Origin: Delphinus delphis
Lineage: Eukaryota > Chordata > Mammalia > Artiodactyla > Delphinidae
Reading direction: 5' to 3'
DNA: 64,000 bases
Assembly: GCF_949987515.2 (NCBI RefSeq)
Contig: NW_027192650.1
Coordinates: forward strand, 3,410,001 to 3,474,000
In this document: positions 1-11,053 of the stretch, in pieces
How the letters are laid out: the number at the start of each line of letters is the position of its first letter
How positions within the stretch are numbered: position 1 is the first letter of the stretch
Position numbers and translations under genes: made by a program
The notes under the pieces: generated by a model
Seen by the model: the letters and a program-made list of their open reading frames with translations, nothing else
What the model was told of the DNA's origin: nothing
Database searches by the model: none

Positions 1-360
1 ATGCTTGCTTAAGGGGAAAGGTGAGTTGGGGTGCTGCATAAAACCAGAGATTGAAATGAGCACAGATAAAGTTCCTTAAGTCAAATATGGAATAGACAAG
101 AGCTACTCCTTGCTCAACGAAATGGACTCAACACCGCATATTAAACGCCTAAGAATGTACCTGACTAGTAAGTATCGTAAAACCTAGGGATTGCTATGTC
201 TCTGAAAGAGAATCAAGCGTGTGTACAGGGGCATAAACGCAGCAGTGATAGGATTGGAGAGGTTCGGTGAGCAAATGAAGACCCTTTGAAGTCATATTGC
301 ATGGTACCCATTCCACGGGTCTCAACTCTCCAGGTTTAAGGTATTCTTCCTTCAGCTAAA

Positions 361-370
361 ACATGCATGT
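361..370. repeat. Short 10-bp palindrome ACATGCATGT
   Basis: A perfect self-complementary decamer in unit 1, present at the same unit offset in the other copies. It is short enough to be chance and no function is assigned. Confidence 0.6.
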
Positions 371-473
371 GGAACCCAAGTATGATCAACCATGTGAACG
401 GGAGACGTGTTCAAATATGTCTCAGTTTTCCTCCCCTGGTACTCGGGTGCAACATTCCAGACGCTTTACTAAC

Positions 474-493
474 ACTCTCCCCACTTGGAGAGT
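474..493. repeat. Small hairpin, 7-bp stem and 6-base loop
   Basis: ACTCTCC and GGAGAGT flank the loop CCACTT in unit 1. The hairpin recurs in most units; loop or stem variants occur, for example CTCTCCGGACTTGG in unit 29 and CTCGCC in units 24 and 25. It is much weaker than the 72-bp palindrome of the same unit. Confidence 0.6.
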
Positions 494-918
494 CAGCGTC
501 TTTAACCTCCTGTTTGGCCCAGTTTGCAATTTCTGCGGAAGATGAACAGGAATAGCGAGAACCAATGAGAGGCTAGCTGGAGGTGTCTGGACGGGCAAAT
601 TTAACTCTCATTTCCCACGAGGAAGAGGAAATAACCAAAGGCTCAGCGTGCCGTACCAGAACCAGATTAGGGCCTGAAGCCATCCTGCGGTGTTGCGGCC
701 AGCTCAAAAGAAAGCGAGTTGAAGAAAGGAGCTCAGGGGCACTGTAATTCACAAACCTGCAGAGTTATAAATGACAGCTATCGTCCAAAAATAGACTGAA
801 GTAAGGCTGCCAAGAGGACTTGAAAGCGGGGCAGAATTGCAGGAAACCGATTTCAGGAGGTAGACTGGAATTGCATTGAAAGCATAGGAAAAGAGGCAGA
901 ACGTCCACAATGATGCAC

Positions 919-990
919 TTGGCCAAAAAGGGCATATGCGTTTTTTCCTGAATATATTCAGGAAAAAACGCATACGCCCTTTTTGGCCAA
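919..990. repeat. 72-bp palindrome of unit 1, one mismatch
   Basis: Two 36-base arms meet at 954/955 with no spacer. The left arm reads GGGCATATGCG where other units have GGGCGTATGCG; the change is at 934 and its partner in the right arm (975) is unchanged. This is the only copy with this mismatch, and it is a CpG-to-CpA type change. Confidence 0.93.
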
Positions 991-1579
991 CCAAGCAAGC
1001 TTGCAAAGGAAATCTGCACTACAATGAAGTCTCACTTCCCCCCGGTCAAAAGGGCCATCTGAAAAAAGTGTAAAATCCAGAAAGGCAGGACAGGCTATGG
1101 AGAACTGGGAGCCTTGTTATGCTGATGGGTGGGATGTAAATTGCCAACAGACACTTGGGAGAAGTGTATGGTGTTTCCTGAAACATCTAAAAAACAAAGC
1201 AACAGAGCCTAGGGCACTGCCACTTATGGTCCTATAGCTTAGGGAAATTAAAATCAAAAAGACACAGCCACCCCAAAGTTTGGGACGCCTCTGTTTACAA
1301 GAACCTCGTTTACAGTACAAGTTCAACATCGCAGAAAGTGAAAAATGGATAAAGAAGTTGTGGTATTCACTTACAAAGCAATATCACTCAGCAATGAAAT
1401 CTGTGTCATCAGGCCCTTAGCAGCACAATGAGTGGATTCAGGTATGATGATTCTAACTGAAGTAAGTCACACAGAAAAAGAAACATCATAAGATATCAGT
1501 AATACACGGAATGTAAACTTGGCTACACAGGAACTGAATTACAGAACAGAACAGGGTCTCAAATTTAGAAAACCAACTT

Positions 1580-3158
1580 ATGCTTGCTTAAGGGGAAAGG
1601 TGAGTTGGGGTGCTGCATAAAACCAGAGATTGAAATGAGCACAGATAAAGTTCCTTAAGTCAAATATGGAATAGACAAGAGCTACTCCTTGCTCAACGAA
1701 ATGGACTCAACATCGCATATTAAACGCCTAAGAATGTACCTGACTAGTAAGTATCTTAAAACCTATGGATTGCTATGTCTCCGAAAGAGAATCAAGCATG
1801 TGTACAGGGGCATAAATGCAGCAGTGATAGGATTGGAGAGGTTCGGTGAGCAAATGAAGACCCTTTGAACTCATATTGCATGGTACCCATTACACGGGTC
1901 TTAACTCTCCAGGTTTAAGGTATTCTTCCTTCAGCTAAAACATGCATGTGGAACCCAAGTATGATCAACCATGTGAACGGGAGACGTGTTCAAATATGTC
2001 TCAGTTTTCCTCCCCTGATACTCGGGTGCAACATTCCAGACGCTTTACTAACACTCGCCCCACTTGGAGAGTCAGTCCCTTTAACCTCCTGTTTGGCCCA
2101 GTTTGCAATTTCTGCGGAAGATGAACAGGAATAGCGAGAACCAATGAGAGACTAGCTGGAGGTGTCTGGACGGGCAAATTTAACTCTCATTTCCAACCAG
2201 GAAGAGGAATTAACCAAAGGCTCAGCATGCCGGGCCGGAACCAGATTAGGGCCTGAAGCCATCCTGCGGTGTTGCGGCCAGGTCACAAGAAAGCGAGTTG
2301 AAGAAAGGAGCTCAGGGGCACTGTAATTCACAAACCTGCAGAGTTATAAATGACAGCTATCGTCCAAAAATAGACTGAAGTAAGGCTGCCAAGAGGACTT
2401 GAAAGCGGGGCAGAATAGCAGGAAACCGATTTCAGGAGGTAGACTGGAATTGCATTGAAAGCATAGGAAAAGAGGCAGAACGTCCACAATGATGCACTTG
2501 GCCAAAAAGGGCGTATGCGTTTTTTCCTGAATATATTCAGGAAAAAACGCATACGCCCTTTTTGGCCAACCAAGCAAGCTTGCAAAGGAAATCTGCACTA
2601 CAATGAAGTCTCACTTCCCCCCGGTCAAAAGGGCCATCTGAAAAAAGTGTAAAATCCAGAAAGGAAGGACAGGCCATGGAGAACTGGGAGCCTTGTTATG
2701 CTGATGGGCGGGATGTAAATTGCCAACAGACACTCCGGAGAAGTGTATGGTGTTTCCTGAAACATCTAAAAAACAAAGCAACAGAGCCTAGGGCACTTCC
2801 ACTTATGGTCCTATAGCTTAGGGAAATTAAAATCAAAAAGACACAGCCACCCCAAAGTTTGGAACGGCTCTGTTTACAAGAACCTCGTTTACAGTACAAG
2901 TTCAACATTGCAGAAAGTGAAAAATGGATAAAGAAGTTGTGGTATTTACTTACAAAGCAATATCACTCAGCAATGAAATCTGTGTCATCAGGCCCTTAGC
3001 AGCACAATGAGTGGATTCAGGTATGATGATTCTAACTGAAGTAAGTCACACAGAAAAAGAAACATCATAAGATATCACTAATACACGGAATGTAAACTTG
3101 GCTACACAGGAACTGAATTACAGAACAGAATAGGGTCTCAAATTTAGAAAACCAACTT
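1580..3158 (+). repeat. Satellite unit 2 (class E)
   Basis: Length 1,579 bp. Class E marks shared with units 34 and 37: CCCCTGATACTCGG, CTCGCCCCACTTGG, TTTCCAACCAGG, CAGAATAGCAGG, CACTCCGGAG and AACATTGCAG. Private changes include GCATAAATGCAG and CCCTTTGAACTC. Palindrome 2498-2569, perfect. Confidence 0.95.
2498..2569. repeat. Perfect 72-bp palindrome, reference copy
   Basis: The left arm starts TTGGCCAAAAAGGGCGTATG and ends CCTGAATA; the right arm is its exact reverse complement, 36 bases each with no spacer, centre 2533/2534. Each outer end is itself the octamer palindrome TTGGCCAA and each arm holds a run of six T or A. Folded, one strand gives a 36-bp stem, less the few bases needed to turn. 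The same perfect form occurs in 34 units, at the positions given under each unit. Possible roles are cruciform formation, recombination or breakage, or an RNA hairpin if transcribed; none is shown by sequence alone. Confidence 0.97.
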
Positions 3159-4737
3159 ATGCTTGCTTAAGGGGAAAGGTGAGTTGGGGTGCTGCATAAA
3201 ACCAGAGATTGAAATGAGCACAGATAAAGTTCCTTAAGTCAAATATGGAATAGACAAGAGCTACTCCTTGCTCAACGAAATGGACTCAACACCGCATATT
3301 AAACGCCTAAGAATGTACCTGACTAGTAAGTATCGTAAAACCTAGGGATTGCTATGTCTCTGAAAGAGAATCAAGCGTGTGTACAGGGGCATAAACGCAG
3401 CAGTGATAGGATTGGAGAGGTTCGGTGAGCAAATGAAGACCCTTTGAAGTCATATTGCATGGTACCCATTCCACGGGTCTCAACTCTCCAGGTTTAAGGT
3501 ATTCTTCCTTCAGCTAAAACATGCATGTGGAACCCAAGTATGATCAACCATGTGAACGGGAGACGTGTTCAAATATGTCTCAGTTTTCCTCCCCTGGTAC
3601 TCGGGTGCAACATTCCAGACGCTTTACTAACACTCTCCCCACTTGGAGAGTCAGCGCCTTTAACCTCCTGTTTGGCCCAGTTTGCAATTTCTGCGGAAGA
3701 TGAACAGGAATAGCGAGAACCAATGAGAGGCTAGCTGGAGGTGTCTGGACGGGCAAATTTAACTCTCATTTCCCACAAGGAAGAGGAAATAACCAAAGGC
3801 TCAGCGTGCCGTACCGGAACCAGATTAGGGCCTGAAGCCATCCTGCGGTGTTGCGGCCAGCTCAAAAGAAAGCGAGTTGAAGAAAGGAGCTCAGGGGCAC
3901 TGTAATTCACAAACCTGCAGAGTTATAAATGACAGCTATCGTCCAAAAACATACTGAAGTAAGGCTGCCAAGAGGACTCGAAAGCGGGGCAGAATTGCAG
4001 GAAACCGATTTCAGGAGGTAGACTGGAATTGCATTGAAAGCATAGGAAAAGAGGCAGAACGTCCACAATGATGCACTTGGCCAAAAAGGGCGTATGCGTT
4101 TTTTCCTGAATATATTCAGGAAAAAACGCATACGCCCTTTTTGGCCAACCAAGCAAGCTTGCAAAGGAAATCTGCACTACAATGAAGTCTCACTTCCCCC
4201 CGGTCAAAAGGGCCATCTGAAAAAAGTGTAAAATCCAGAAAGGCAGGACAGGCCATGGAGAACTGGGAGCCTTGTTATGCTGATGTGCGGGATGTAAATT
4301 GCCAACAGACACTCGGGAGAAGTGTATGGTGTTTCCTGAAACATCTAAAAAACAAAGCAACAGAGCCTAGGGCACTTCCACTTATGGTCCTATAGCTTAG
4401 GGAAATTAAAATCAAAAAGACACAGCCACCCCAAAGTTTGGAACGGCTCTGTTTACAAGAACCTCGTTTACAGTACAAGTTCAACATCGCAGAAAGTGAA
4501 AAATGGATAAAGAAGTTGTGGTATTTACTTACAAAGCAATATCACTCAGCAATGAAATCTATATCATCAGGCCCCTAGCAGCACAATGAGTGGATTCAGG
4601 TATGATGATTCTAACTGAAATAAGTCACACAGAAAAAGAAACATCATAAGATATCAGTAATACACGGAATGGAAACTTGGCTACACAGGAACTGAATTAC
4701 AGAACAGAACTGGGTCACAAATTTAGAAAAACAGCTT
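3159..4737 (+). repeat. Satellite unit 3 (class B', F-like front)
   Basis: Length 1,579 bp. The front matches class F (GTATCGTAAAACCTAGGG, CTCTGAAAGAG); the rear matches class B (GGACTCGAAAGCGG, GGCCCCTAGCAG, AACTGGGTCACAAA). It shares AAACATACTGAAG and GATGTGCGGG with units 35 and 38. Palindrome 4077-4148, perfect. Confidence 0.95.
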
Positions 4738-6316
4738 ATGCTTGCTTAAGGGTAAAGGTGAGTTGGGGTGCTGCATAAAACCAGAGATTGAAATGAGCAC
4801 AGATAAAGTTCCTTAAGCCAAATATGGAATAGACAAGAGCTACTCCTTGTTCAACGAAATGGACTCAACACCGCATATTAAACGCCTAAGAATGTACCTG
4901 ACTAGTAAGTATCTTAAAACCTATGGATTGCTATGTCTCCGAAAGAGAATCAAGCATGTGTACAGGGGCATAAACGCAGCAGTGATAGGATTGGAGAGGT
5001 TCGGTGAGCAAATGAAGACCCTTTGAAGTCATATTGCATGGTACCCATTCCACGGGTCTTAACTCTCCAGGTTTAAGGTATTCTTCCTTCAGCTAAAACA
5101 TGCATGTGGAACCCAAGTATGATCAACCATGTGAACGGGAGACGTGTTCAAATATGTCTCAGTTTTCCTCCCCTGGTACTCGGGTGCAACATTCCAGACG
5201 CTTTACTAACACTCTCCCCACTTGGAGAGTCAGTCCCTTTAACCTCCTGTTTGGCCCAGTTTGCAATTTCTGCGGAAGATGAACAGGAATAGCGAGAATC
5301 AAATAGAGGCTAGCTGGAGGTGTCTAGACGGGCAAATTTAACTCTCATTTCCCACCAGGAAGAGGAATTAACCAAAGGCTCAGCATGCCGGGCCGGAACC
5401 AGATTAGGGCCTGAAGCCATCCTGCGGTGTTGCGGCCAGGTCACAAGAAAGCGAGTTGAAGAAAGGAGCTCAGGGGCACTGTAATTCACAAACCTGCAGA
5501 GTTATAAATGACAGCTATCGTACAAAAACAGACTGAAGTAAGGCTGCCAAGAGGACTTGAAAGCGGGGCAGAATTGCAGGAAACCGATTTCAGGAGGTAG
5601 ACTGGAATTGCATTGAAAGCATAGGAAAAGAGGCAAAACGTCCACAATGATGCACTTGGCCAAAAAGGGCGTATGCGTTTTTTCCTGAATATATTCAGGA
5701 AAAAACGCATACGCCCTTTTTGGCCAACCAAGCAAGCTTGCAAAGGAAATCTGCACTACAATGAAGTCTCACTTCCCCCCGGTCAAAAGGGCCATCTGAA
5801 AAAAGTGTAAAATCCAGAAAGGCAGGACAGGCCATGGAGAACTGGGAGCCTTGTTATGCTGATGGGCGGGATGTAAATTGCCAACAACCACTCGGGAGAA
5901 GTGTATGGTGTTTCCTGAAACATCTAAAAAACAAAGCAACAGAACCTAGGGCACTTCCACTTATGGTCCTATAGCTTAGGGAAATTAAAATCAAAAAGAC
6001 ACAGCCACCCCAAAGTTTGGAACGGCTCTGTTTACAAGAACCTCGTTTACAGTACAAGTTCAACATCGCAGAAAGTGAAAAATGGATAAAGAAGTTTTGG
6101 TATTCACTTACAAAGCAATATCACTCAGCAATGAAATCTATGTCATCAGGCCCTTAGCAGCACAATCAGTGGATTCAGGTATGATGATTCTAACTGAAAT
6201 AAGTCACACAGAAAAAGAAACATCATAAGATATCAGTAATACACGGAATGGAAACTTGGCTACACAGGAACTGAATTACAGAACAGAACTGGGTCACAAA
6301 TTTAGAAAAACAACTT
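4738..6316 (+). repeat. Satellite unit 4 (class C)
   Basis: Length 1,579 bp. Class C marks: CCTTGTTCAACG, CAAATAGAGG, GTGTCTAGACGG, GAGGCAAAACG, AAGTTTTGGTATTC and AACTGGGTCACAAA. With units 36 and 39 it shares CGTACAAAAACAGAC, and with unit 39 CACAATCAGTGG. Palindrome 5656-5727, perfect. Confidence 0.95.
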
Positions 6317-7895
6317 ATGCTTGCTTAAGGGTAAAGGTGAGTTGGGGTGCTGCATAAAACCAGAGATTGAAATGAGCACAGATAAAGTTCCTTAAGCCAA
6401 ATATGGAATAGACAAGAGCTACTCCTTGCTCAACGAAATGCACTCAACACCGCATATTAAACGCCTAAGAATGTACCTGACTTGTAAGTATCTTAAAACC
6501 TATAGATTGCTATGTCTCCGAAAGAGAATGAAGCATGTGTACAGGGGCATAAACGCAGCAGTGATAGGATTGGAGAGGTTCGGTGAGCAAATGAAGACCC
6601 TTTGAAGTCATATTGCATGGTACCCATTCCACGGGTTTCAACTACCCAGGTTTAAGGTATTCTTCCTTCAGCTAAAACATGCATGTGGAACCTAGAGTAT
6701 GATCAACCATGTGATCGGGAGACGTGTTCAAATATGTCTCAGTTTTCCTCCCCTGGTACTCGGGTGCAACATTCCAGACGCTTTACTAACACTCTCCCCA
6801 CTTGGAGAGTCAGTCCCTTTAACCTCCTGTTTGGCCCAGTTTGCAATTTCTGCGGAAGATGAACAGGAATAGCGAGAACCAATGAGAGGCTAGCTGGAGG
6901 TGTCTGGACGGGCAAATTTAACTCTCATTTCCCACCAGGAAGAGGAATTAAGCAAAGGCTCAGCATGCCGTGCCGGAACCAGATTAGGGCCTGAAGCCAT
7001 CCTGCGGTGTTGCGGCCAGGTCACAAGAAAGCGAGTTGAAGAAAGGAGCTCAGGGGCACTGTAATTCACAAACCTGCAGAGTTATAAATGACAGCTATCG
7101 TCCAAAAATAGACTGAAGTAAGGCTGCCAAGAGGACTTGAAAGCGGGGCAGAATTGCAGGAAACCGATTTCAGGAGGTAGACTGGAATTGCATTGAAAGC
7201 ATAGGAAAAGAGGCAGAACGTCCACAATGATGCACTTGGCCAAAAAGGGCGTATGCGTTTTTTCCTGACTATATTCAGGAAAAAACTCATACGCCCTTTT
7301 TGGCCAACCAAGCAAGCTTGCAAAGGAAATCTGCACTACAATGAAGTCTCACTTCCCCCCGGTCAAAAGGGCCATCTGAAAAAAGTGTAAAATCCAGAAA
7401 GGCAGGACAGGCCATGGAGAACTGGGAGCCTTGTTATGCTGATGGGCGGGATGTAAATTGCCAACAACCACTCGGGAGAAGTGTATGGTGTTTCCTGAAA
7501 CATCTAAAAAACAAAGCAACAGAGCCTAGGGCACTGCCACTTATGGTCCTATAGCTTAGGGAAATTAAAATCAAAAAGACACAGCCACCCCAAAGTTTGG
7601 GACGCCTCTGTTTACAAGAACCTCGTTTACAGTACAAGTTCAACATCGCAGAAAGTGAAAAATGGATAAAGAAGTTGTGGTATTTACTTACAAAGCAATA
7701 TCACTCAGCAATGAAATCTGTGTCATCAGGCCCTTAGCAGCACAATGAGTGGATTCAGGTATGATGATTCTAACTGAAGTAAGTCACACAGAAAAAGAAA
7801 CATCATAAGATATCACTAATACACGGAATGTAAACTTGGCTACACAGGAACTGAATTACAGAACAGAACAGGGTCTCAAATTTAGAAAACCAACT
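6317..7895 (+). repeat. Satellite unit 5 (class D front, A-like tail)
   Basis: Length 1,579 bp. Class D marks in front: GAAATGCACTC, CTGACTTGTAAG, CCTATAGATTGC, AACCTAGAGTATG and ATTAAGCAAAGG. The rear lacks the D tail (GCACGTAGCAGCATAATG) and ends CCAACTATGC like class A units 7, 11 and 16. The switch lies between 7288 and 7720. Palindrome 7236-7307 has the two D mismatches. Confidence 0.94.
7236..7307. repeat. 72-bp palindrome, class D form with two mismatches
   Basis: Relative to the perfect copies the changes are A to C at 7269 (next to the centre, CCTGACTA) and G to T at 7287 (right arm, AACTCATACG). The rest of both arms is intact, so a long stem can still form. Confidence 0.95.
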
Positions 7896-9474
7896 ATGCT
7901 TGCTTAAGGGTAAAGGTGAGTTGGGGTGCTGCATAAAACCAGAGATTGAAATGAGCACAGATAAAGTTCCTTAAGTCAAATATGGAATAGACAAGAGCTA
8001 CTCCTTGTTCAACGAAATGGACTCAACACCGCATATTAAACGCCTAAGAATGTGCCTGACTAGTAAGTATCTTAAAACCTATGGATTGCTATGTCTCCGA
8101 AAGAGAATCAAGCATGTGTACAGGGGCATAAACGCAGCAGTGATAGGATTGGAGAGGTTCGGTGAGCAAATGAAGACCCTTTGAAGTCATATTGCATGGT
8201 ACCCATTCCACGGGTCTCAACTCTCCAGGTTTAAGGTATTCTTCCTTCAGCTAAAACATGCATGTGGAACCCAAGTATGATCAACCATGTGAACGGGAGA
8301 CGTGTTCAAATATGTCTCAGTTTTCCTCCCCTGGTACTCGGGTGCAACATTCCAGACGCTTTACTAACACTCTCCCCACTTGGAGAGTCAGCGCCTTTAA
8401 CCTCCTGTTAGGCCCAGTTTGCAATTTCTGCGGAAGATGAACAGGAATAGCGAGAACCAATGAGAGACTAGCTGGACGTGTCTGAACGGGCAATATTAAC
8501 TCTCATTTCCCACCAGGAAGAGGAAATAACCAAAGGCTCAGCGTGCCGTGCCGGAACCAGATTAGGGCCTGAAGCCATCCTGCGGTGTTGCGGCCAGGTC
8601 ACAAGAAAGCGAGTTGAAGAAAGGAGCTCAGGGGCACTGTAATTCACAAACCTGCAGAGTTATAAATGACAGCTATCGTCCAAAAATAGACTGAAGTAAG
8701 GCTGCCAAGAGGACTTGAAAGAGGGGAAGAATTGCAGGAAACCGATTTCAGGAGGTAGACTGGAATTGCATTGAAAGCATAGGAAAAGAGGCAGAACGTC
8801 CACAATGATGCACTTGGCCAAAAAGGGCGTATGCGTTTTTTCCTGAATATATTCAGGAAAAAACGCATACGCCCTTTTTGGCCAACCAAGCAAGCTTGCA
8901 AAGGAAATCTGCACTACAATGAAGTCTCACTTCCCCCCGGTCAAAAGGGCCATCTGAAAAAAGTGTAAAATCCAGAAAGGCAGGACAGGCCATGGAGAAC
9001 TGGGAGCCTTGTTATGCTGATGGGCGGGATGTAAATTGCCAACAACCACTCGGGAGAAGTGTATGGTGTTTCCTGAAACATCTAAAAAACAAAGCAACAG
9101 AACCTAGGGCACTTCCACTTATGGTCCTATAGCTTAGGGAAATTAAAATCAAAAAGACACAGCCACCCCAAAGTTTGGAACGGCTCTGTTTACAAGAACC
9201 TCGTTTACAGTACAAGTTCAACATCGCAGAAAGTGAAAAATGGATAAAGAAGTTGTGGTATTTACTTACAAAGCAATATCACTCAGCAATGAAATCTATG
9301 TCATCAGGCACGTAGCAGCATAATGAGTAGATTCAGATACGATGATTCTAACTGAAATAATTCACACAGAAAAAGAAACATCATAAGATATCACTAATAC
9401 ACGGAATGTAAACTTGGCTACACAGGAACTGAATTCCAAAACAGAACAGGTTCTCAAATTTAGAAAACCAACTT
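7896..9474 (+). repeat. Satellite unit 6 (B-like front, D tail)
   Basis: Length 1,579 bp. The front has AATGTGCCTGAC as in class B. The tract GGACGTGTCTGAAC through CAATATTAAC (8473-8500) is shared with unit 21. From 9310 it has the D tail (GCACGTAGCAGCATAATG, AACAGGTTCTC). Private: GAAAGAGGGGAAGAATT. Palindrome 8814-8885, perfect. Confidence 0.94.
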
Positions 9475-11053
9475 ATGCTTGCTTAAGGGTAAAGGTGAGT
9501 TGGGTTGCTGCATAAAACCAGAGATGGAAATGAGCACAGATAAAGTTCCTTAAGCCAAATATGGAATAGACAAGAGCCACTCCTTGCTCAACGAAATGGA
9601 CTCAACACCGCATATTAAACGCCTAAGAATGTACCTGACTAGTAAGTATCTTAAAACCTATGGATTGCTATGTCTCCGAAAGAGAATCAAGCATGTGTAC
9701 AGGGGCATAAACGCAGCAGTGATAGGATTGGAGAGGTTCGGTGAGCAAATGAAGACCCTTTGAAGTCATATTGCATGGTACCCATTCCACGGGTTTCAAT
9801 TACCCAGGTTTTAGGTATTCGTGCTTCAGCTAAAACATGCATGTGGAACCCAGAGTATGATCAACCATGTGATCGGGAGACGTGTTCAAATATGTCTCAG
9901 TTTTCCTCCCTTGGTACTCGGGTGCAACATTCCAGACGCTTTACTAACACTCTCCCCACTTGGAGAGTCAGCGCCTTTAACCTCCTGTTTGGCACAGTTT
10001 GCAATTTCTGCGGAAGATGAACAGGAATAGCGAGAACCAATGAGAGGCTAGCTGGAGGTGTCTGGACGGACAAATTTAACTCTCATTTCCCAACAGGAAG
10101 AGGAAATAACCAAAGGCTCAGCGTGCCGTACCGGAACCAGATTAGGGCCTGAAGCCATCCTGCGGTGTTGCGGCCAGGTCACAAGAAAGCAAGTTGAAGA
10201 AAGGAGCTCAGGGGCACTGTAATTCACAAACCTGCAGAGTTATAAATGACAGCTATCGTCCAAAAATAGACTGAAGTAAGGCTGCCAAGAGGACTTGAAA
10301 GCGGGGCAGAATTGCAGGAAACCGATTTCAGGAGGTAGACTGGAATTGCATTGAAAGCATAGGAAAAGAGGCAGAACGTCCACAATGATGCACTTGGCCA
10401 AAAAGGGCGTATGCGTTTTTTCCTGAATATATTCAGGAAAAAACGCATACGCCCTTTTTGGCCAACCAAGCAAGATTGCAAAGGAAATCTGCACTACAAT
10501 GAAGTCTCACTTCCCCCCGGTCAAAAGGGCCATCTGAAAAAAGTGTAAAATCCAGAAAGGCAGGACAGGCCATGGAGAACTGGGAGCCTTGTTATGCTGA
10601 TGGGCGGGATGTAAATTGCCAACAGACACTCGGGAGAAGTGTATGGTGTTTCCTGAAACATCTAAAAAACAAAGCAACAGAGCCTAGGGCACTTCCACTT
10701 ATGGTCCTATAGCTTAGGGAAATTAAAATCAAAAAGACACAGCCACCCCAAAGTTTGGAACGGCTCTGTTTACAAGAACCTCGTTTACAGTACAAGTTCA
10801 ACATCGCAGAAAGTGAAAAATGGATAAAGAAGTTGTGGTATTTACTTACAAAGCAATATCACTCAGCAATGAAATCTGTGTCATCAGGCCCTTAGCAGCA
10901 CAATGAGTGGATTCAGGTATGATGATTCTAACTGAAGAAAGTCACACAGAAAAAGAAACATCATAAGATATCACTAATACACGGAATGGAAACTTGGCTA
11001 CACAGGAACTGAATTACAGAACAGAACAGGGTCTCAAATTTAGAAAACCAACT
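9475..11053 (+). repeat. Satellite unit 7 (class A)
   Basis: Length 1,579 bp. Class A marks: GAGTTGGGTTGCTGC, GAGATGGAAATG, TTTCAATTACCCAGG, CCTCCCTTGGTAC, TTGGCACAGTTTGC, GGACGGACAAATTT, and CAAGATTGC after the palindrome. ATTCGTGCTTC is shared only with unit 41. Palindrome 10394-10465, perfect. Confidence 0.95.

Larger units (their letters stand above)
1..1579 (+). repeat. Satellite unit 1 (class F)
   Basis: Length 1,579 bp. Class F marks shared with unit 33: GTATCGTAAAACCTAGGG, CTCTGAAAGAG, GCGTGTGTAC, CCCACGAGG and GGGACGCCTCTG. Its palindrome at 919-990 has one mismatch (A instead of G at 934). It opens the F-E-B'-C order that returns at 50120. Confidence 0.95.

Noticed and set aside
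261..271. GGTTCGGTGAG, similar to the start of an RNA polymerase III B box
   Set aside because: Only the first six bases agree with the GGTTCGAnnCC pattern, and no convincing A box lies at the right distance upstream. No tRNA-like fold seen.
363..545. Plus-strand frames of 60-86 codons near unit offset 300-550
   Set aside because: Length varies with single-base indels between classes, and two frames overlap. Not supported as genes.
765..1019. Minus-strand reading frame of 84 codons, recurring in nearly every unit, with a second frame of 85 codons over the same bases
   Set aside because: Two overlapping frames stay open together because the DNA itself is nearly unchanged between units and contains the palindrome. 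The products resemble no family I know, and one copy (unit 29) is altered by a 2-bp insertion. I see no evidence of coding.
1117..1329. Minus-strand reading frame of 70 codons in most units
   Set aside because: Short, no domain, no start context, and its variation follows the unit classes. A chance frame of the satellite.
1..1579. CENP-B box (TTCGnnnnAnnCGGG) in the unit
   Set aside because: Each CGGG and CCCG in the unit was checked. Some have the A two bases upstream, but none has TTCG at the required distance.
2498..2569. Palindrome as an inserted fold-back transposon or MITE
   Set aside because: No target-site duplication flanks it (GATGCAC on the left, CCAAGCAAG on the right), it has no internal spacer, and no unit lacking it cleanly was found. 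Not excluded as a very old origin.
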